Made by a program: the position numbers and the translations under genes
The notes under the pieces: model-generated
Database searches by the model: none
What the model saw: only the letters and a program-made list of their open reading frames with translations
What the model was told of the DNA's origin: nothing
Assembly: GCA_001730015.1 (NCBI GenBank)
Contig: MDLA01000080.1
Span: forward strand, 1-64,000
Length of the DNA: 64,000 nt
Direction of reading: 5' to 3'
DNA from: Chromatiales bacterium (ex Bugula neritina AB1)
GTDB taxonomy: Bacteria > Pseudomonadota > Gammaproteobacteria > Granulosicoccales > Granulosicoccaceae
In this document: positions 8,449-17,737 of the stretch, piece by piece
How the letters are laid out: every line of letters begins with the position of its first letter
How positions within the stretch are numbered: position 1 is the first letter of the stretch

Positions 8449-8479
8449 TGCAATTATGGAGATTTACTCCATAATTGCA
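8449..8479. terminator. perfect 13-bp inverted repeat downstream of phnD
   Basis: TGCAATTATGGAG, a 5-base loop (ATTTA), then CTCCATAATTGCA. The stem is perfect and lies 74 bases after the phnD stop. No run of T follows, so it is not a textbook intrinsic terminator; it could protect the 3' end of the mRNA or be a protein site. Confidence 0.55.
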
Positions 8480-8666
8480 TGTTGATATAACCCGGGCGGA
8501 GTGGATTGCAGCATAATTTGTAAAGTAAAATAGTAAGGATCTATAGCTCTGCAGTGAGCCATGCTTCCATTTTTTTATTGTAGGTTGTCGGCATCAATAT
8601 AGAATCAGAAATGTGAAAGTTGTGGAGCTGTTGTTGCCGCGTCCCTTGCCCTTGTTGTTGTGAGCC

Positions 8667-8750
8667 TGATCTGGTTTGTCTGAGCTGGCTTATCTGGTCT
8701 GGTTTATCTGGTCTGGTTTTTCTGATCTGGCTTTCCTGGTCTGGCGTAGC
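8667..8750. repeat. six degenerate tandem copies of a 14-bp unit in a gene-less stretch
   Basis: Six successive 14-base units matching roughly TGRTCTGGYTTWTC, ending 37 bases beyond the stop of the - strand transporter gene. Fourteen is not a multiple of three and no credible gene covers it, so this is a non-coding minisatellite. The remainder of the gene-less interval 8376-8787 holds only the inverted repeat listed separately. Confidence 0.8.
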
Positions 8751-8787
8751 TGAGAGGCTATTGTTGTGCTATAACGCCAGGCAGGGT

Positions 8788-9720
8788 TTAATCTTTTTGT
8801 GCCAGAACAACACCGGTTGCCAGTACGGCAGCGCCGATTGCCTGCATCCAGCTCCAGCTGCCGCCCAGTGCGAGTAAAATCAGCATTACATAAAACGGCC
8901 CGGCATTGAGATGGAATGATGCTACGCCTATACCCAGTTTGCCAACGCCGCTTATCCAGAATGTCTGAGAGAGCGCGAGTGACAACCAGGCATAGATCAG
9001 GAGCCAGCCCCAGTTTTCTGCGTTTAACGCGGCGGTTTGTGTGCCCGGTAAACCTATTGCTGAAAGCAACACATAAACCACAATGCAAAAACCTGCCATG
9101 CCGGCTGTTGTTACTACGGTCTGACCCAGTGGTTTCATAAATGGCAGTGATTTAACGGTGGATCGAGATCCCCAGGCGAAAATAGTGGCTGAAATTAATC
9201 CGAGTAACGCGCCTGAACCAAAGCTTGCATCATTAAGGTTCATGCCAGTGGCGAGAATGCCTCCGAGCAACACCAGGACAACGCCGCTCATGAAATATAG
9301 AGTGAGCTTTCTGCCATCCAGTGCAACCTCGATAGCAACAGCAGCCACAGGCATTGTTGCCGCAGCTAGAGCCGCGGTCACTGCATTTGTCATCGATTGC
9401 GTTACCAATAGCAATGTGGCTCCCAGGCCAAAGCCGAAAGATCCGATTCGTATGCCCGTGAGCCATGGTGCATAGAGGACTTTCCGCCAGCCTTCTATCG
9501 CAATCCATAGTGCAACAAGCAAACAGAATCCTAATGTGTTGCGAACAGCAATTAGAGAGAACACCCCCCAATCCGCCAGCAGCTTGTCAGCCGCTGGAAA
9601 CCCGAGTGCGAACAGAATGACCGCGCTGATGCAGGCGAGGTTGCCAGCTAAGGTGCTGGATGATGCCTGATCGGGCTCTGGTTGCTTTCCTGATTGAGAA
9701 GGGTGTGGTGATGAAGGCAA
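8788..9720 (-). CDS. DMT-superfamily (EamA) transporter
   Basis: A 310-residue inner-membrane protein with about ten hydrophobic helices arranged as two EamA halves, typical of drug/metabolite transporters that export or import small metabolites. A polar Ser/Pro/Gln-rich N-terminal tail of about 20 residues precedes the first helix (LACISAVILFALGFPAADKL). The frame opens with TTG at 9720 and there is no later ATG before helix 1, so the start is uncertain. It is divergent from the catabolic run beginning at 9959 and shares its 238-bp upstream region. It could move a substrate or product of that pathway, but the family does not fix the substrate. Confidence 0.85.
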   Translation of the reverse strand: MPSSPHPSQSGKQPEPDQASSSTLAGNLACISAVILFALGFPAADKLLADWGVFSLIAVRNTLGFCLLVALWIAIEGWRKVLYAPWLTGIRIGSFGFGLGATLLLVTQSMTNAVTAALAAATMPVAAVAIEVALDGRKLTLYFMSGVVLVLLGGILATGMNLNDASFGSGALLGLISATIFAWGSRSTVKSLPFMKPLGQTVVTTAGMAGFCIVVYVLLSAIGLPGTQTAALNAENWGWLLIYAWLSLALSQTFWISGVGKLGIGVASFHLNAGPFYVMLILLALGGSWSWMQAIGAAVLATGVVLAQKD

Positions 9721-9958
9721 TCTGTATACTCGTTGTGGTCCGTTATGGCAGGAGTTCGGGTACCAAGGGGAACGCCCGGTGGTAGAGTTTACTGCTTAAA
9801 GTACACCACTTCGGGTCGTGGTAAACTGGCTGCATAGGTTCAGGGACGACAGTTCTGTCGTTTCCGATTATCTGCAGTCGGGTTTCACAATGGTGTGTGC
9901 GAGTGAATACCGGAAGTTTAATTTAATATTGATCCAGCGTGTCTCTAAAGAGGGCCAG

Positions 9959-10714
9959 ATGAGTCGATTCAAGAACAAACGTGTATTAGTCACCGGTGGG
10001 ACACGTGGCATTGGCAGGGCTGCTGCGCTGGCGTTTTCATCCGCTGGCGCCAGGGTTGTGGTGGCGGGAAGCACAGCGCAATCGACTGCGGCAGCGGTTG
10101 CCGAATTTGATGATGCCAGCATTACCGGTGTGGCGGGTGATATAGGTAACGTTAACGATTGCAGGCGATTGGTGCAAAATGCGATCGACGAGTTGCAGGG
10201 TCTCGATATACTGGTTAACAGCGCGGGTGTATTTCAGCCAGCATCAATCGAGGAAACTGATGAAGATCTGTGGGATCGCATTATGAATATCAATGTCCGC
10301 GGCAGTTATTTCTGCTCGCGTGCGGCCGTGGAAACACTCAGGCAGAACCGGGGCTGCATTGTACATCTCGGGTCAGAATCCGGTGTGAATGGTTATGGTG
10401 GCAGTACCGCCTATTGTGCATCAAAGGGGGCCATCGTTAATCTGACACGGTCTATGGCTATGGAGCTGGCGCCGGAGATTCGTGTCAATGCGGTCTGCCC
10501 CGGAGTGGTCGATACCGATATGGCGCGCAGGGGCTTCGCGATAGATGGCGTTCAGGAAAAAGGCATTCAGCAACAGCGTGATAGCTATCCGTTAAATCGT
10601 GTGGCAACCGCTGACGAAATCGCTGCTTCTATTTTGTATCTGGCCAGCGATGATTCCCGCTTCATAACCGGTGAATCTCTCGTTATAGATGGTGGTGCAA
10701 CTGTTGGAAAATAA
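9959..10714 (+). CDS. short-chain dehydrogenase/reductase
   Basis: The ORF track opens at 9818, but ATG 9959, preceded by AAAGAGG, gives the normal 251-residue SDR. The cofactor site is TGGTRGIG (12-19), NSAG follows, and the catalytic Tyr-x3-Lys is in AYCASKGA with the Ser in GSESG. The C-terminus (FITGESLVIDGGATVG) is classical. It catalyses an NAD(P)-dependent alcohol/ketone conversion. The next gene starts five bases beyond its stop, so it heads the SDR / molybdoenzyme / aminotransferase operon. The true substrate is unknown. Confidence 0.9.
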   Translation: MSRFKNKRVLVTGGTRGIGRAAALAFSSAGARVVVAGSTAQSTAAAVAEFDDASITGVAGDIGNVNDCRRLVQNAIDELQGLDILVNSAGVFQPASIEETDEDLWDRIMNINVRGSYFCSRAAVETLRQNRGCIVHLGSESGVNGYGGSTAYCASKGAIVNLTRSMAMELAPEIRVNAVCPGVVDTDMARRGFAIDGVQEKGIQQQRDSYPLNRVATADEIAASILYLASDDSRFITGESLVIDGGATVGK

Positions 10715-10718
10715 AACC

Positions 10719-12806
10719 ATGGAAACCGTCAGAAAGCGGTCGGTATGTCCGCACGATTGCCCCAGTGTGTGCGCTCTGGATATCGAGGTACTTAACAACA
10801 GTACTATCGGCCGGGTCTACGGGGCGAAAGATCACCCCTATACCGACGGCGTTATCTGCGCCAAGGTATCTCGCTATGCGGAACGAGTGCACCACCCGCA
10901 GAGACTCATGTACCCGCTGATGCGAAAGCGTGGAAAATCAGTGCGCAGTAAGGCCGCATCTATAGGCGAGAGACCAGATCCTATAGACTACGAGCGGGTA
11001 AGCTGGGATGACGCACTCGATCAGGTAGCAGAACGATTCACTTCTATTATAGAGACTCACGGTAGTGAGGCAATCTGGCCCTATTTCTTTGCCGGTACGA
11101 TGGGGCTGGTACAGCGAGATGGACTGGAACGGTTTCGACGCGCTATAGGTGCCTCGCGCATGCACGCTACTTTTTGCACCACGTTGCCGGAAGCCGGGTG
11201 GGTGGCCGGTGCCGGCAAGCGTTCGGGCAGTGATGTGCGGCTCATGGAAAAAAGCGAGCTGGTGGTGATATGGGGAGGCAACCCGGTAAATACACAAGTT
11301 AACGTAATGAACTATATCGCCAAGGCGCGCCGTACAAGTAATGCCAAGGTCGTTGTGGTTGATCCCTACCGTACCCGAACCGCCGAAAAAGCTGATATGC
11401 ACCTGATGCTGAACCCCGGTACCGACGGCGCTCTGGCGTGTGCTGTTATGCACATTCTGTTTAGAGATAATCTGGCTGATCGCGAATACCTTGAGCAGTA
11501 TACCGATGTGCCTGGCCAGCTTGAACAGCATCTGCAAACGCGTACACCGGGCTGGGCTGCGGCAATTACCGGGCTCCCGGTTGAAGAAATAGAAGTGTTT
11601 GCAAAACTCTATGGCAGTACCAAGCGCAGTTTCCTGCGATTGGGCTATGGTTTCGCACGGTCCAGAAATGGTGCTGTTAATATGCATGCAGCCAGTTGTC
11701 TGCCGGCCGTTAGTGGTGCGTGGCGTGTGGAAGGTGGCGGGGCGTTATATGGTAATAAACATATTTACCCTCTTAATACGCGCCTGATACGTGGCGAAGA
11801 TATAGCCTGTAACACGCGAATAATGGATCAGTCCCGTATTGGTGAAGTGCTGTGCGGAAACCCGTCAGATCTGCAGGGAGGGCCTGCTGTTTCAGCCATA
11901 CTGGTACAAAATACCAATCCGGCTGTGGTAGCGCCAGACAGCAAACGCGTACTGCAGGGTTTACAACGTGAAGATTTGTTCACTGTTGTGCATGAGCAAT
12001 TCATGACGGAAACCGCAGCGCTGGCCGATGTGATACTACCAGCGACCATGTTTCTGGAACATGATGACATCTATACCGCCAGCGGCCACACCTTCCTGCA
12101 GTATGCCGGCAAACTAATCAATACACCTGGTGAGTGCCGCAGTAACCATCAGCTATTGCAGGGTTTGGCAGCAAGGCTGGGGCTGGAGCACGAAGGGTTC
12201 GATATGACTGAACGCCAGATTATAGATAAAACGATGGAAGAGTCCGGTATACCGGCTGTCGCTACCTGGTCAAGCGATGGCTACGATTGCACGCCATCGT
12301 TTGAAGACGCCAACTTCCTGAACGGGTTTCCCACTGACAGCGGCAAGTTCCGTTTTGCGCCACCGTGGGAGTCTCTGGGTAGTAACGGTGGCGGTATGCC
12401 GCCGCTGCCGGATCATTGGGACTCGATCGATAACCGCAGTGACGATTACCCGTTTCGATTGGTTGCGGCACCGGCCCGGCAGTTTTTGAATACCAGTTTT
12501 ACCGAGACAGAATCAGCGCGGCAGATGGAAGGCAAGCCGCTGGTGCGGATTCACCCTCATACCCTGTTGCAGCTGGGGCTTAAGTCCGGAGACAGAGTGA
12601 AGTTAGGTAATCAGTTGGGCGAGGTAGTACTCGAATGTGTTGCATTTGATGGTGTGCAGCTCGCCACGGTGGTAGTAGAGAGTATATGGCCTAATTATAC
12701 ATTCGAGCGCGGTGTTGGAATTAACGCATTAATTAGCAGTGAGCCAGGTAAGCCGGACGGTGGAGCGGTATTTCATGATACGGCTGTTTGGGTTCGAGGT
12801 GTCTGA
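10719..12806 (+). CDS. molybdopterin-dependent oxidoreductase with N-terminal [4Fe-4S] site
   Basis: ATG 10719 is preferred to the track's 10689, which lies inside the SDR gene. The 695-residue protein is of the DMSO-reductase superfamily (COG0243). The iron-sulfur cysteines are C10, C14, C18 and C47 (CPHDCPSVC and GVIC). Then come the Mo-bis-MGD domains (VIWGGNPVNTQVN, VVVDPYRTRTAEKAD, LVQNTNPAVVAP) and a C-terminal MoCo-binding domain with RQFLNTSF. No twin-arginine signal is present, so it should be cytoplasmic. No electron-transfer or membrane subunit is adjacent. The amino acid ligating Mo cannot be assigned by eye. Within this operon it might reduce or hydroxylate an aromatic intermediate; that is inference. 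Confidence 0.87.
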   Translation: METVRKRSVCPHDCPSVCALDIEVLNNSTIGRVYGAKDHPYTDGVICAKVSRYAERVHHPQRLMYPLMRKRGKSVRSKAASIGERPDPIDYERVSWDDALDQVAERFTSIIETHGSEAIWPYFFAGTMGLVQRDGLERFRRAIGASRMHATFCTTLPEAGWVAGAGKRSGSDVRLMEKSELVVIWGGNPVNTQVNVMNYIAKARRTSNAKVVVVDPYRTRTAEKADMHLMLNPGTDGALACAVMHILFRDNLADREYLEQYTDVPGQLEQHLQTRTPGWAAAITGLPVEEIEVFAKLYGSTKRSFLRLGYGFARSRNGAVNMHAASCLPAVSGAWRVEGGGALYGNKHIYPLNTRLIRGEDIACNTRIMDQSRIGEVLCGNPSDLQGGPAVSAILVQNTNPAVVAPDSKRVLQGLQREDLFTVVHEQFMTETAALADVILPATMFLEHDDIYTASGHTFLQYAGKLINTPGECRSNHQLLQGLAARLGLEHEGFDMTERQIIDKTMEESGIPAVATWSSDGYDCTPSFEDANFLNGFPTDSGKFRFAPPWESLGSNGGGMPPLPDHWDSIDNRSDDYPFRLVAAPARQFLNTSFTETESARQMEGKPLVRIHPHTLLQLGLKSGDRVKLGNQLGEVVLECVAFDGVQLATVVVESIWPNYTFERGVGINALISSEPGKPDGGAVFHDTAVWVRGV

Positions 12807-12815
12807 ACTAACACA

Positions 12816-14105
12816 ATGAAAGAGTCTAGCGCTGAACTCATGGAGCGGCGGGCTCGTCTGCTGGGTCCGAATGTCTCTACCTTCTATGAAGATCCCGTAC
12901 ACATTGTGCGTGGCGAGGGAGTCTGGCTTTGGGATGCGAATGGTCGAAAGTACCTTGACTGCTATAACAATGTGCCCCATGTCGGTCATTGCAACCCGAG
13001 AGTGGTTGAGGCAATCCATCGGCAGGCCAGTACGCTTAATACACATACGCGGTATCTGCACGAGGGGATTCTTGATTACATAGAGCAAATGACCGCTACA
13101 TTGGGCAACGATCTAACGAGTGCGGTCCTGACCTGTACCGGCTCCGAAGCGAACGACATTGCGCTGCGCATGGCAGAAGCGGTGACCGGGCGGCGCGGGA
13201 TAATTTCCACGGACGCAACCTATCATGGCAATACGGCACTGGTCAGCCAGTTAAGTCGTAGTCATGTAACCGAATTAGGGTTTGGGCTGGATCAGTATTT
13301 CCGTCATGTTGAAGCGCCGGATAGTTATCGTATCGAAGATCCGGACGGTTCTCGATTTGCCAGTCACGTGGCTCAGCAGATTGCCGGACTTGAACAGACA
13401 GAACACGGTTTTGCAGCGTTAGTTGTGTGCCCGTTTTTTCTGAATGAGGGATTTCCGTCTCAGACTGCCGGCTGGTTGCAGGCTGCCGCAAAGGTAGTTA
13501 AACAGGCTGGCGGGCTGTTGATCTGTGACGAGGTTCAATCTGGCTTTGGTCGTATCGGCACACATTTCTGGGCTCATCAAAAGCAGGCCGTGACACCGGA
13601 TATTGTTGTTCTGGGTAAACCTATGGCCAATGGCCATCCGGTGGGGGCTGTTGTTTGCGGCGCTGACACTATGGCGGCTTTCCGGACCCGGTATCGCTAC
13701 TTTAATACGTTTGGTGGAAATCCGGTGAGTTGCGCGGCTGCGGCTGCTGTGCTTGCTGAGCTGCAAGAGAAGAAGCTGGTGCTGCAGGCGAAGTTGGTCG
13801 GTGATCACGCGCTGGCTCGTCTTAAAGTACTTCAGAAAAAATTCGACGTCATTGGCGATATTCGTGGGTCAGGGCTGGTGTTTGGCGCTGAGATGGTTCT
13901 GGATCACAGTACGAAGGAACCAGCCAGTGACTTCACTAGTCGGGTAGTTAACGCGATGCGCCAGAACGGTATTATTCTATCTAGTCTGGGACGTTTTAAG
14001 AACACACTTAAAATTCGACCACCCATGCCGTTTTCGGTGGAGAATGCAGATCTGCTTTTCGATACCCTCGATCAGGTTCTGCATGAAACCTCGCTGCGTG
14101 TGTGA
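12816..14105 (+). CDS. class III PLP-dependent aminotransferase
   Basis: A 429-residue fold-type I aminotransferase of the class III (omega-amino acid / dialkylglycine / ethanolamine-phosphate lyase-like) group. Visible are GSEAND (109-114), CDEVQSGFGR with the cofactor Asp at 238, and the Schiff-base lysine K268 in VVLGKPMANGHPVGAV. The C-terminal domain ends in KIRPPMPFS. It begins nine bases after the molybdoenzyme gene, so the two are co-transcribed. Enzymes of this class move amino groups from amines or omega-amino acids to pyruvate or 2-oxoglutarate and yield an aldehyde, which fits the aldehyde dehydrogenase encoded downstream. The amine is not identified. Confidence 0.9.
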   Translation: MKESSAELMERRARLLGPNVSTFYEDPVHIVRGEGVWLWDANGRKYLDCYNNVPHVGHCNPRVVEAIHRQASTLNTHTRYLHEGILDYIEQMTATLGNDLTSAVLTCTGSEANDIALRMAEAVTGRRGIISTDATYHGNTALVSQLSRSHVTELGFGLDQYFRHVEAPDSYRIEDPDGSRFASHVAQQIAGLEQTEHGFAALVVCPFFLNEGFPSQTAGWLQAAAKVVKQAGGLLICDEVQSGFGRIGTHFWAHQKQAVTPDIVVLGKPMANGHPVGAVVCGADTMAAFRTRYRYFNTFGGNPVSCAAAAAVLAELQEKKLVLQAKLVGDHALARLKVLQKKFDVIGDIRGSGLVFGAEMVLDHSTKEPASDFTSRVVNAMRQNGIILSSLGRFKNTLKIRPPMPFSVENADLLFDTLDQVLHETSLRV

Positions 14106-14343
14106 AGGCGTATGAAATTGCAGTGTTATTCTTGCGCGTGGACCTCATCAGTATTAGGGTAGGGCGGGGCCGCTCAAGGCTGTTCCGATCGTGTATGTCA
14201 GTGGAGTATGCAACATTGAAGCATTTTGATTGCACTGGATAAATCCAGTTCGATAGCAACCGCAACCGGCTGTGTAAAACAACCACCAATGCCCTCGTTT
14301 AAAAAAACCGGCAATTCGCAAAATACCTGGAGGCACACACATC

Positions 14344-15849
14344 GTGGGCGCACTTGAACAAAATCTGGAAAAACTGAACCGCTATCTAGATCAGTTTAAA
14401 AAATCCGGGGTAATGAATCGTGTTGCAGGCAACGATGTCGCCGGCAGCGCCGGTGTTTTTCAGTCGACGTCCCCGGTAGATAAAAGCATCATTTGCGATG
14501 TCGCCCATGGTACTGCAGCGGATATAGACGCGGCGGCAAATTCGGCCGCACAGGCGTTCGCTGGCTGGCGTGATACGCCCGCGACCGAGCGCCGCAAAAT
14601 TCTGATCAGCGTTGCAGAAGCAATTGAGGCGCGTGCGGAGGAAATCGCTTTGTGTGAGTGCTGGGACACAGGTCAGGCGCTGCGATTTATGTCTAAGGCG
14701 GCGTTGCGTGGCGCGGAAAATTTCCGTTACTTTGCTGATCAGGTGGTACAGGCTCGAGATGGCCAGCATTTAAAATCCCCCACCTTGATGAACGTGACTT
14801 CCCGCGTTCCCATTGGTCCGGTGGGTGTTATCACGCCGTGGAATACCCCTTTTATGCTGTCAACCTGGAAGATTGCTCCGGCACTGGCTGCCGGTTGCAC
14901 GGTAGTACACAAACCTGCCGAGTCATCGCCGCTTACCGCACGGTTACTGGTTGAGATAGCTGAAGAGGCGGGGCTGCCTCCGGGGGTGTTGAACACCATT
15001 AACGGCTTTGGCGAAGAGGCCGGTAAAGCACTGTGCGAGCACCCGCTGATCAAAGCGATAGCCTTTGTTGGCGAAAGCCGGACCGGAAGTCTGATCGTCA
15101 GGCAGGGGGCAGATACGCTGAAGCGAAATCATCTGGAACTCGGTGGCAAGAATCCGGTGATAGTGTTTGACGATGCCGATCTGGAGCGCGCACTCGATGC
15201 CGTGATCTTCATGATCTACTCAATTAACGGCGAGCGCTGTACTTCGTCTTCGCGTCTGTTGATTCACAACACCATTCGCGAGGAGTTTGAAGCAAAGCTG
15301 GTAGAACGTGTGAATAAAATCAAGGTGGGGCATCCGCTTGATCCGGCGACCGAAATCGGGCCTCTGGTCAATGAGGAGCACTACAACAAGGTGACAAGCT
15401 ATTTTGATATAGCCAGAGAAGAGGCCACCATTGCAGCCGGTGGTGAGTCTCTCGGTGATGACGGGTATTTTGTGAAGCCGACGCTTTTTACCAACGCCAA
15501 CAACACCATGCGTATTGCCAGGGAGGAAATTTTCGGCCCGGTGCTTACCTCGATACCATTCTCTACAGAAGACGAAGCACTGGCTATTGCAAACGATACT
15601 GCCTATGGATTAACCGGTTATGTCTGGACCAGTGATTTAACCCGGGCGCTGCGATTTACCGATCGCCTGGAAGCGGGAATGATCTGGGTTAATTCAGAAA
15701 ACGTGCGGCACCTGCCAACACCGTTTGGCGGGGTCAAGTCGAGTGGCATCGGGCGTGATGGCGGTGATTGGTCGTTTGATTTTTATATGGAGCAAAAGCA
15801 TATCGGTTTTGCTACCGGCCAGCACAAGATTGCCCGCCTGGGCACCTAA
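14344..15849 (+). CDS. hpaE: aldehyde dehydrogenase, HpaE-like (5-carboxymethyl-2-hydroxymuconate semialdehyde type)
   Basis: A 501-residue NAD(P)+-dependent aldehyde dehydrogenase. Start is GTG 14344 with GGAGG 11 bases before it. Motifs: TPWNTPF, the general base Glu in LELGGKN (E265), and the catalytic Cys in INGERCTSSS (C299). In sequence style it resembles 5-carboxymethyl-2-hydroxymuconate semialdehyde dehydrogenase, and the next gene, 10 bases on, encodes the dioxygenase that makes that semialdehyde from homoprotocatechuate. The pairing supports hpaE. It could equally oxidise the aldehyde left by the upstream aminotransferase. Confidence 0.8.
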   Translation: MGALEQNLEKLNRYLDQFKKSGVMNRVAGNDVAGSAGVFQSTSPVDKSIICDVAHGTAADIDAAANSAAQAFAGWRDTPATERRKILISVAEAIEARAEEIALCECWDTGQALRFMSKAALRGAENFRYFADQVVQARDGQHLKSPTLMNVTSRVPIGPVGVITPWNTPFMLSTWKIAPALAAGCTVVHKPAESSPLTARLLVEIAEEAGLPPGVLNTINGFGEEAGKALCEHPLIKAIAFVGESRTGSLIVRQGADTLKRNHLELGGKNPVIVFDDADLERALDAVIFMIYSINGERCTSSSRLLIHNTIREEFEAKLVERVNKIKVGHPLDPATEIGPLVNEEHYNKVTSYFDIAREEATIAAGGESLGDDGYFVKPTLFTNANNTMRIAREEIFGPVLTSIPFSTEDEALAIANDTAYGLTGYVWTSDLTRALRFTDRLEAGMIWVNSENVRHLPTPFGGVKSSGIGRDGGDWSFDFYMEQKHIGFATGQHKIARLGT

Positions 15850-15859
15850 GGGGAACATC

Positions 15860-16843
15860 ATGCCAGTACCAGCGCCGAATCTATACCCGGACTTCAATAC
15901 AATCCGTTTGTCTCATGCGTATCTGAATGTCAGTGACCTGGCGGCATCAAAAAAATTCTACACGGAAATTCTTGGTCTGCAGGTGACAGATGAAACGGAT
16001 ACTCATCTGTATCTGCGTGCGATGGAGGAGCGTGGTCATCATTGCATGGTGCTACAGAAATCGGAGCAGCCAGGAACCGTTGAAGTGATGGGGTTTAAAA
16101 CGTTTGATGATAACGACCTCGACAAAGCCGAAGCTTATTTCAATGCCAAAGGCCGGCCGACTCAATGGGTCGAGCGTGCTTACCAGGGGCGCACGCTGTT
16201 GACGTCGGATAATCTGGGTATCCCGCTGGAGTTCTATCATCAGATGGGGCGCCTGGAGCCTATTCATCAGAAGTATGCGCTTTATCGTGGTGTTAAGCCG
16301 CTGCGGATTGATCACTTTAATTGTTTTTCAACCGATGTTGATGCATCGGTTGCGTTTTACAGTGATTTCGGTTTTCGTGTTACCGAATACACAGAAGATG
16401 AAGAAAGCAAAAAACTCTGGGCTGCCTGGCTACATAGAAAGGGCGGCGTACACGATATGGCGTTTACCAACGGAAACGGTCCGCGTATGCACCATGTTGC
16501 GTTCTGGGTGCCCACGCCACTGAACATTATTGATCTTCTTGATCTGATGGCTACCACAGGCTACGTTGACAATATAGAGCGTGGGCCGGGGCGGCATGGT
16601 ATATCCAATGCGTTTTTTCTCTATATTCTAGACCCTGATGGTCACCGGATTGAAATATACTGTTCAGACTACCAGACTGTTGATCCCGATATGGAACCGA
16701 TAAAATGGGATCTCACCGACCCCCAGCGGCAAACACTCTGGGGAGCAGCCGCGCCACGCAGCTGGTTTGAGCACGGCACAAATTTCGTTGGTGTAGAGCC
16801 ACAGGATTCCATGCTTGCAGCAAGCCCTATTATTGCGCCCTGA
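15860..16843 (+). CDS. hpaD: type I extradiol dioxygenase, homoprotocatechuate 2,3-dioxygenase-like
   Basis: The natural start is ATG 15860 (AAGGGGA before it); the track's 15725 runs inside the dehydrogenase gene. The 327-residue protein has two vicinal-oxygen-chelate domains. Metal ligands of the Fe/Mn homoprotocatechuate dioxygenases are recognisable: His in RIDHFN (H152), His in RMHHVAFW (H211 or H212) and Glu in RIEIYCSDY (E265). The acid/base His of the family fits H198 in GVHDMAF. It opens the ring of 3,4-dihydroxyphenylacetate or a close catechol next to the hydroxyl pair. It is coupled with the hpaE-like gene just upstream; later meta-pathway genes (isomerase, decarboxylase, hydratase, aldolase) are not in the window. 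Confidence 0.85.
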   Translation: MPVPAPNLYPDFNTIRLSHAYLNVSDLAASKKFYTEILGLQVTDETDTHLYLRAMEERGHHCMVLQKSEQPGTVEVMGFKTFDDNDLDKAEAYFNAKGRPTQWVERAYQGRTLLTSDNLGIPLEFYHQMGRLEPIHQKYALYRGVKPLRIDHFNCFSTDVDASVAFYSDFGFRVTEYTEDEESKKLWAAWLHRKGGVHDMAFTNGNGPRMHHVAFWVPTPLNIIDLLDLMATTGYVDNIERGPGRHGISNAFFLYILDPDGHRIEIYCSDYQTVDPDMEPIKWDLTDPQRQTLWGAAAPRSWFEHGTNFVGVEPQDSMLAASPIIAP

Positions 16844-16951
16844 AGAGCAATCGGGTATGTAACCGTTGGTGGCAAGCGGTTGCCGTGATCTATGGATCGT
16901 TGCAATGCGGATTGGCATTAATTTAAATATTGAAGAGCAACCGGTCACCTG

Positions 16952-17665
16952 ATGATTACGCTATATTATGCACCTGATAATGCGTCGTTGATTATCCGGA
17001 TCATTCTCGAAGAGCTGCAAGTGCCATATGAAACGGTTCTGGTTGATCGCAGCAGTTGCCAGCAAAACAGCGCTGAATACAGCAAGCTGAATCCCAAGCA
17101 GCTGATTCCGGTGTGTCTGCTAAACGGGGAGCCGGTATTCGAGACAGCGGCGATTGCGCTGGCACTGGCAGAGCAGCATCAGTCGGCACCGGGTACGGAG
17201 CTAGCGCCAACCGTTGACAATACGGCGCGGCCGCAGTTTTTAAAGTGGTTGTTTTTTATGAGCAATACACTGCACCCGGATTTACGTTTGTTGTTCTATC
17301 CGGAAAAATATGTCGGGCACAATGAAGCAGAGGTCAGTCGGTTCCGGGAAGCAACACGCCAGCGTCTGCTGGACAGTTTTACCATATTGAATACCCACTA
17401 CAGCGGAGTGTCTTCAGACTATTTATTCGGCGACAGTCCCTGCATTGTAGATATTTACATGGCTGTCTGCATGAGATGGGCGCAGTTGTATCCTGCATCA
17501 TCACCGGGGCAGATTCGATGTGATGATTATCCGGCCTTAAAGCGATTTATGCAAAAGCTGGAAATTCGCCATGCAGTTGTAAAGGCGTGCGAGGCGGAAG
17601 GAATTTCCGGTTTGCTATTCAGCGAGCCTGGCTACGCAGATCCGCCCGAAGGCTCGGCTACCTGA
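16952..17665 (+). CDS. glutathione S-transferase-like protein
   Basis: A 237-residue protein with a thioredoxin-like N-terminal domain (YYAPDNASLIIRIILEEL, then NPKQLIPVCLLNGEPVFETAAI with the conserved cis-Pro and glutathione-binding Glu/Thr) and an all-helical C-terminal domain ending in a GST_C-like DIYMAVCMRW. It is 108 bases after the dioxygenase gene and may be the last member of the catabolic run. GSTs near ring-cleavage genes often isomerise or detoxify intermediates. No strong ribosome site is evident before the ATG. Confidence 0.8.
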   Translation: MITLYYAPDNASLIIRIILEELQVPYETVLVDRSSCQQNSAEYSKLNPKQLIPVCLLNGEPVFETAAIALALAEQHQSAPGTELAPTVDNTARPQFLKWLFFMSNTLHPDLRLLFYPEKYVGHNEAEVSRFREATRQRLLDSFTILNTHYSGVSSDYLFGDSPCIVDIYMAVCMRWAQLYPASSPGQIRCDDYPALKRFMQKLEIRHAVVKACEAEGISGLLFSEPGYADPPEGSAT

Positions 17666-17737
17666 TTTATCTATATGGGTAGCGCTTCAGCTCAGGCGCA
17701 CAGGTAGTGTGCAGATAGCGTTCAGGGATATTCTAAT

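Noticed and set aside
10938-11687. 249-codon - strand ORF
   Set aside because: Lies wholly opposite the molybdoenzyme coding frame, has no ribosome site and no recognisable domain; a shadow.
14112-14162. 16-codon ORF between the aminotransferase and aldehyde dehydrogenase genes
   Set aside because: Weak ribosome site and no link to either gene.
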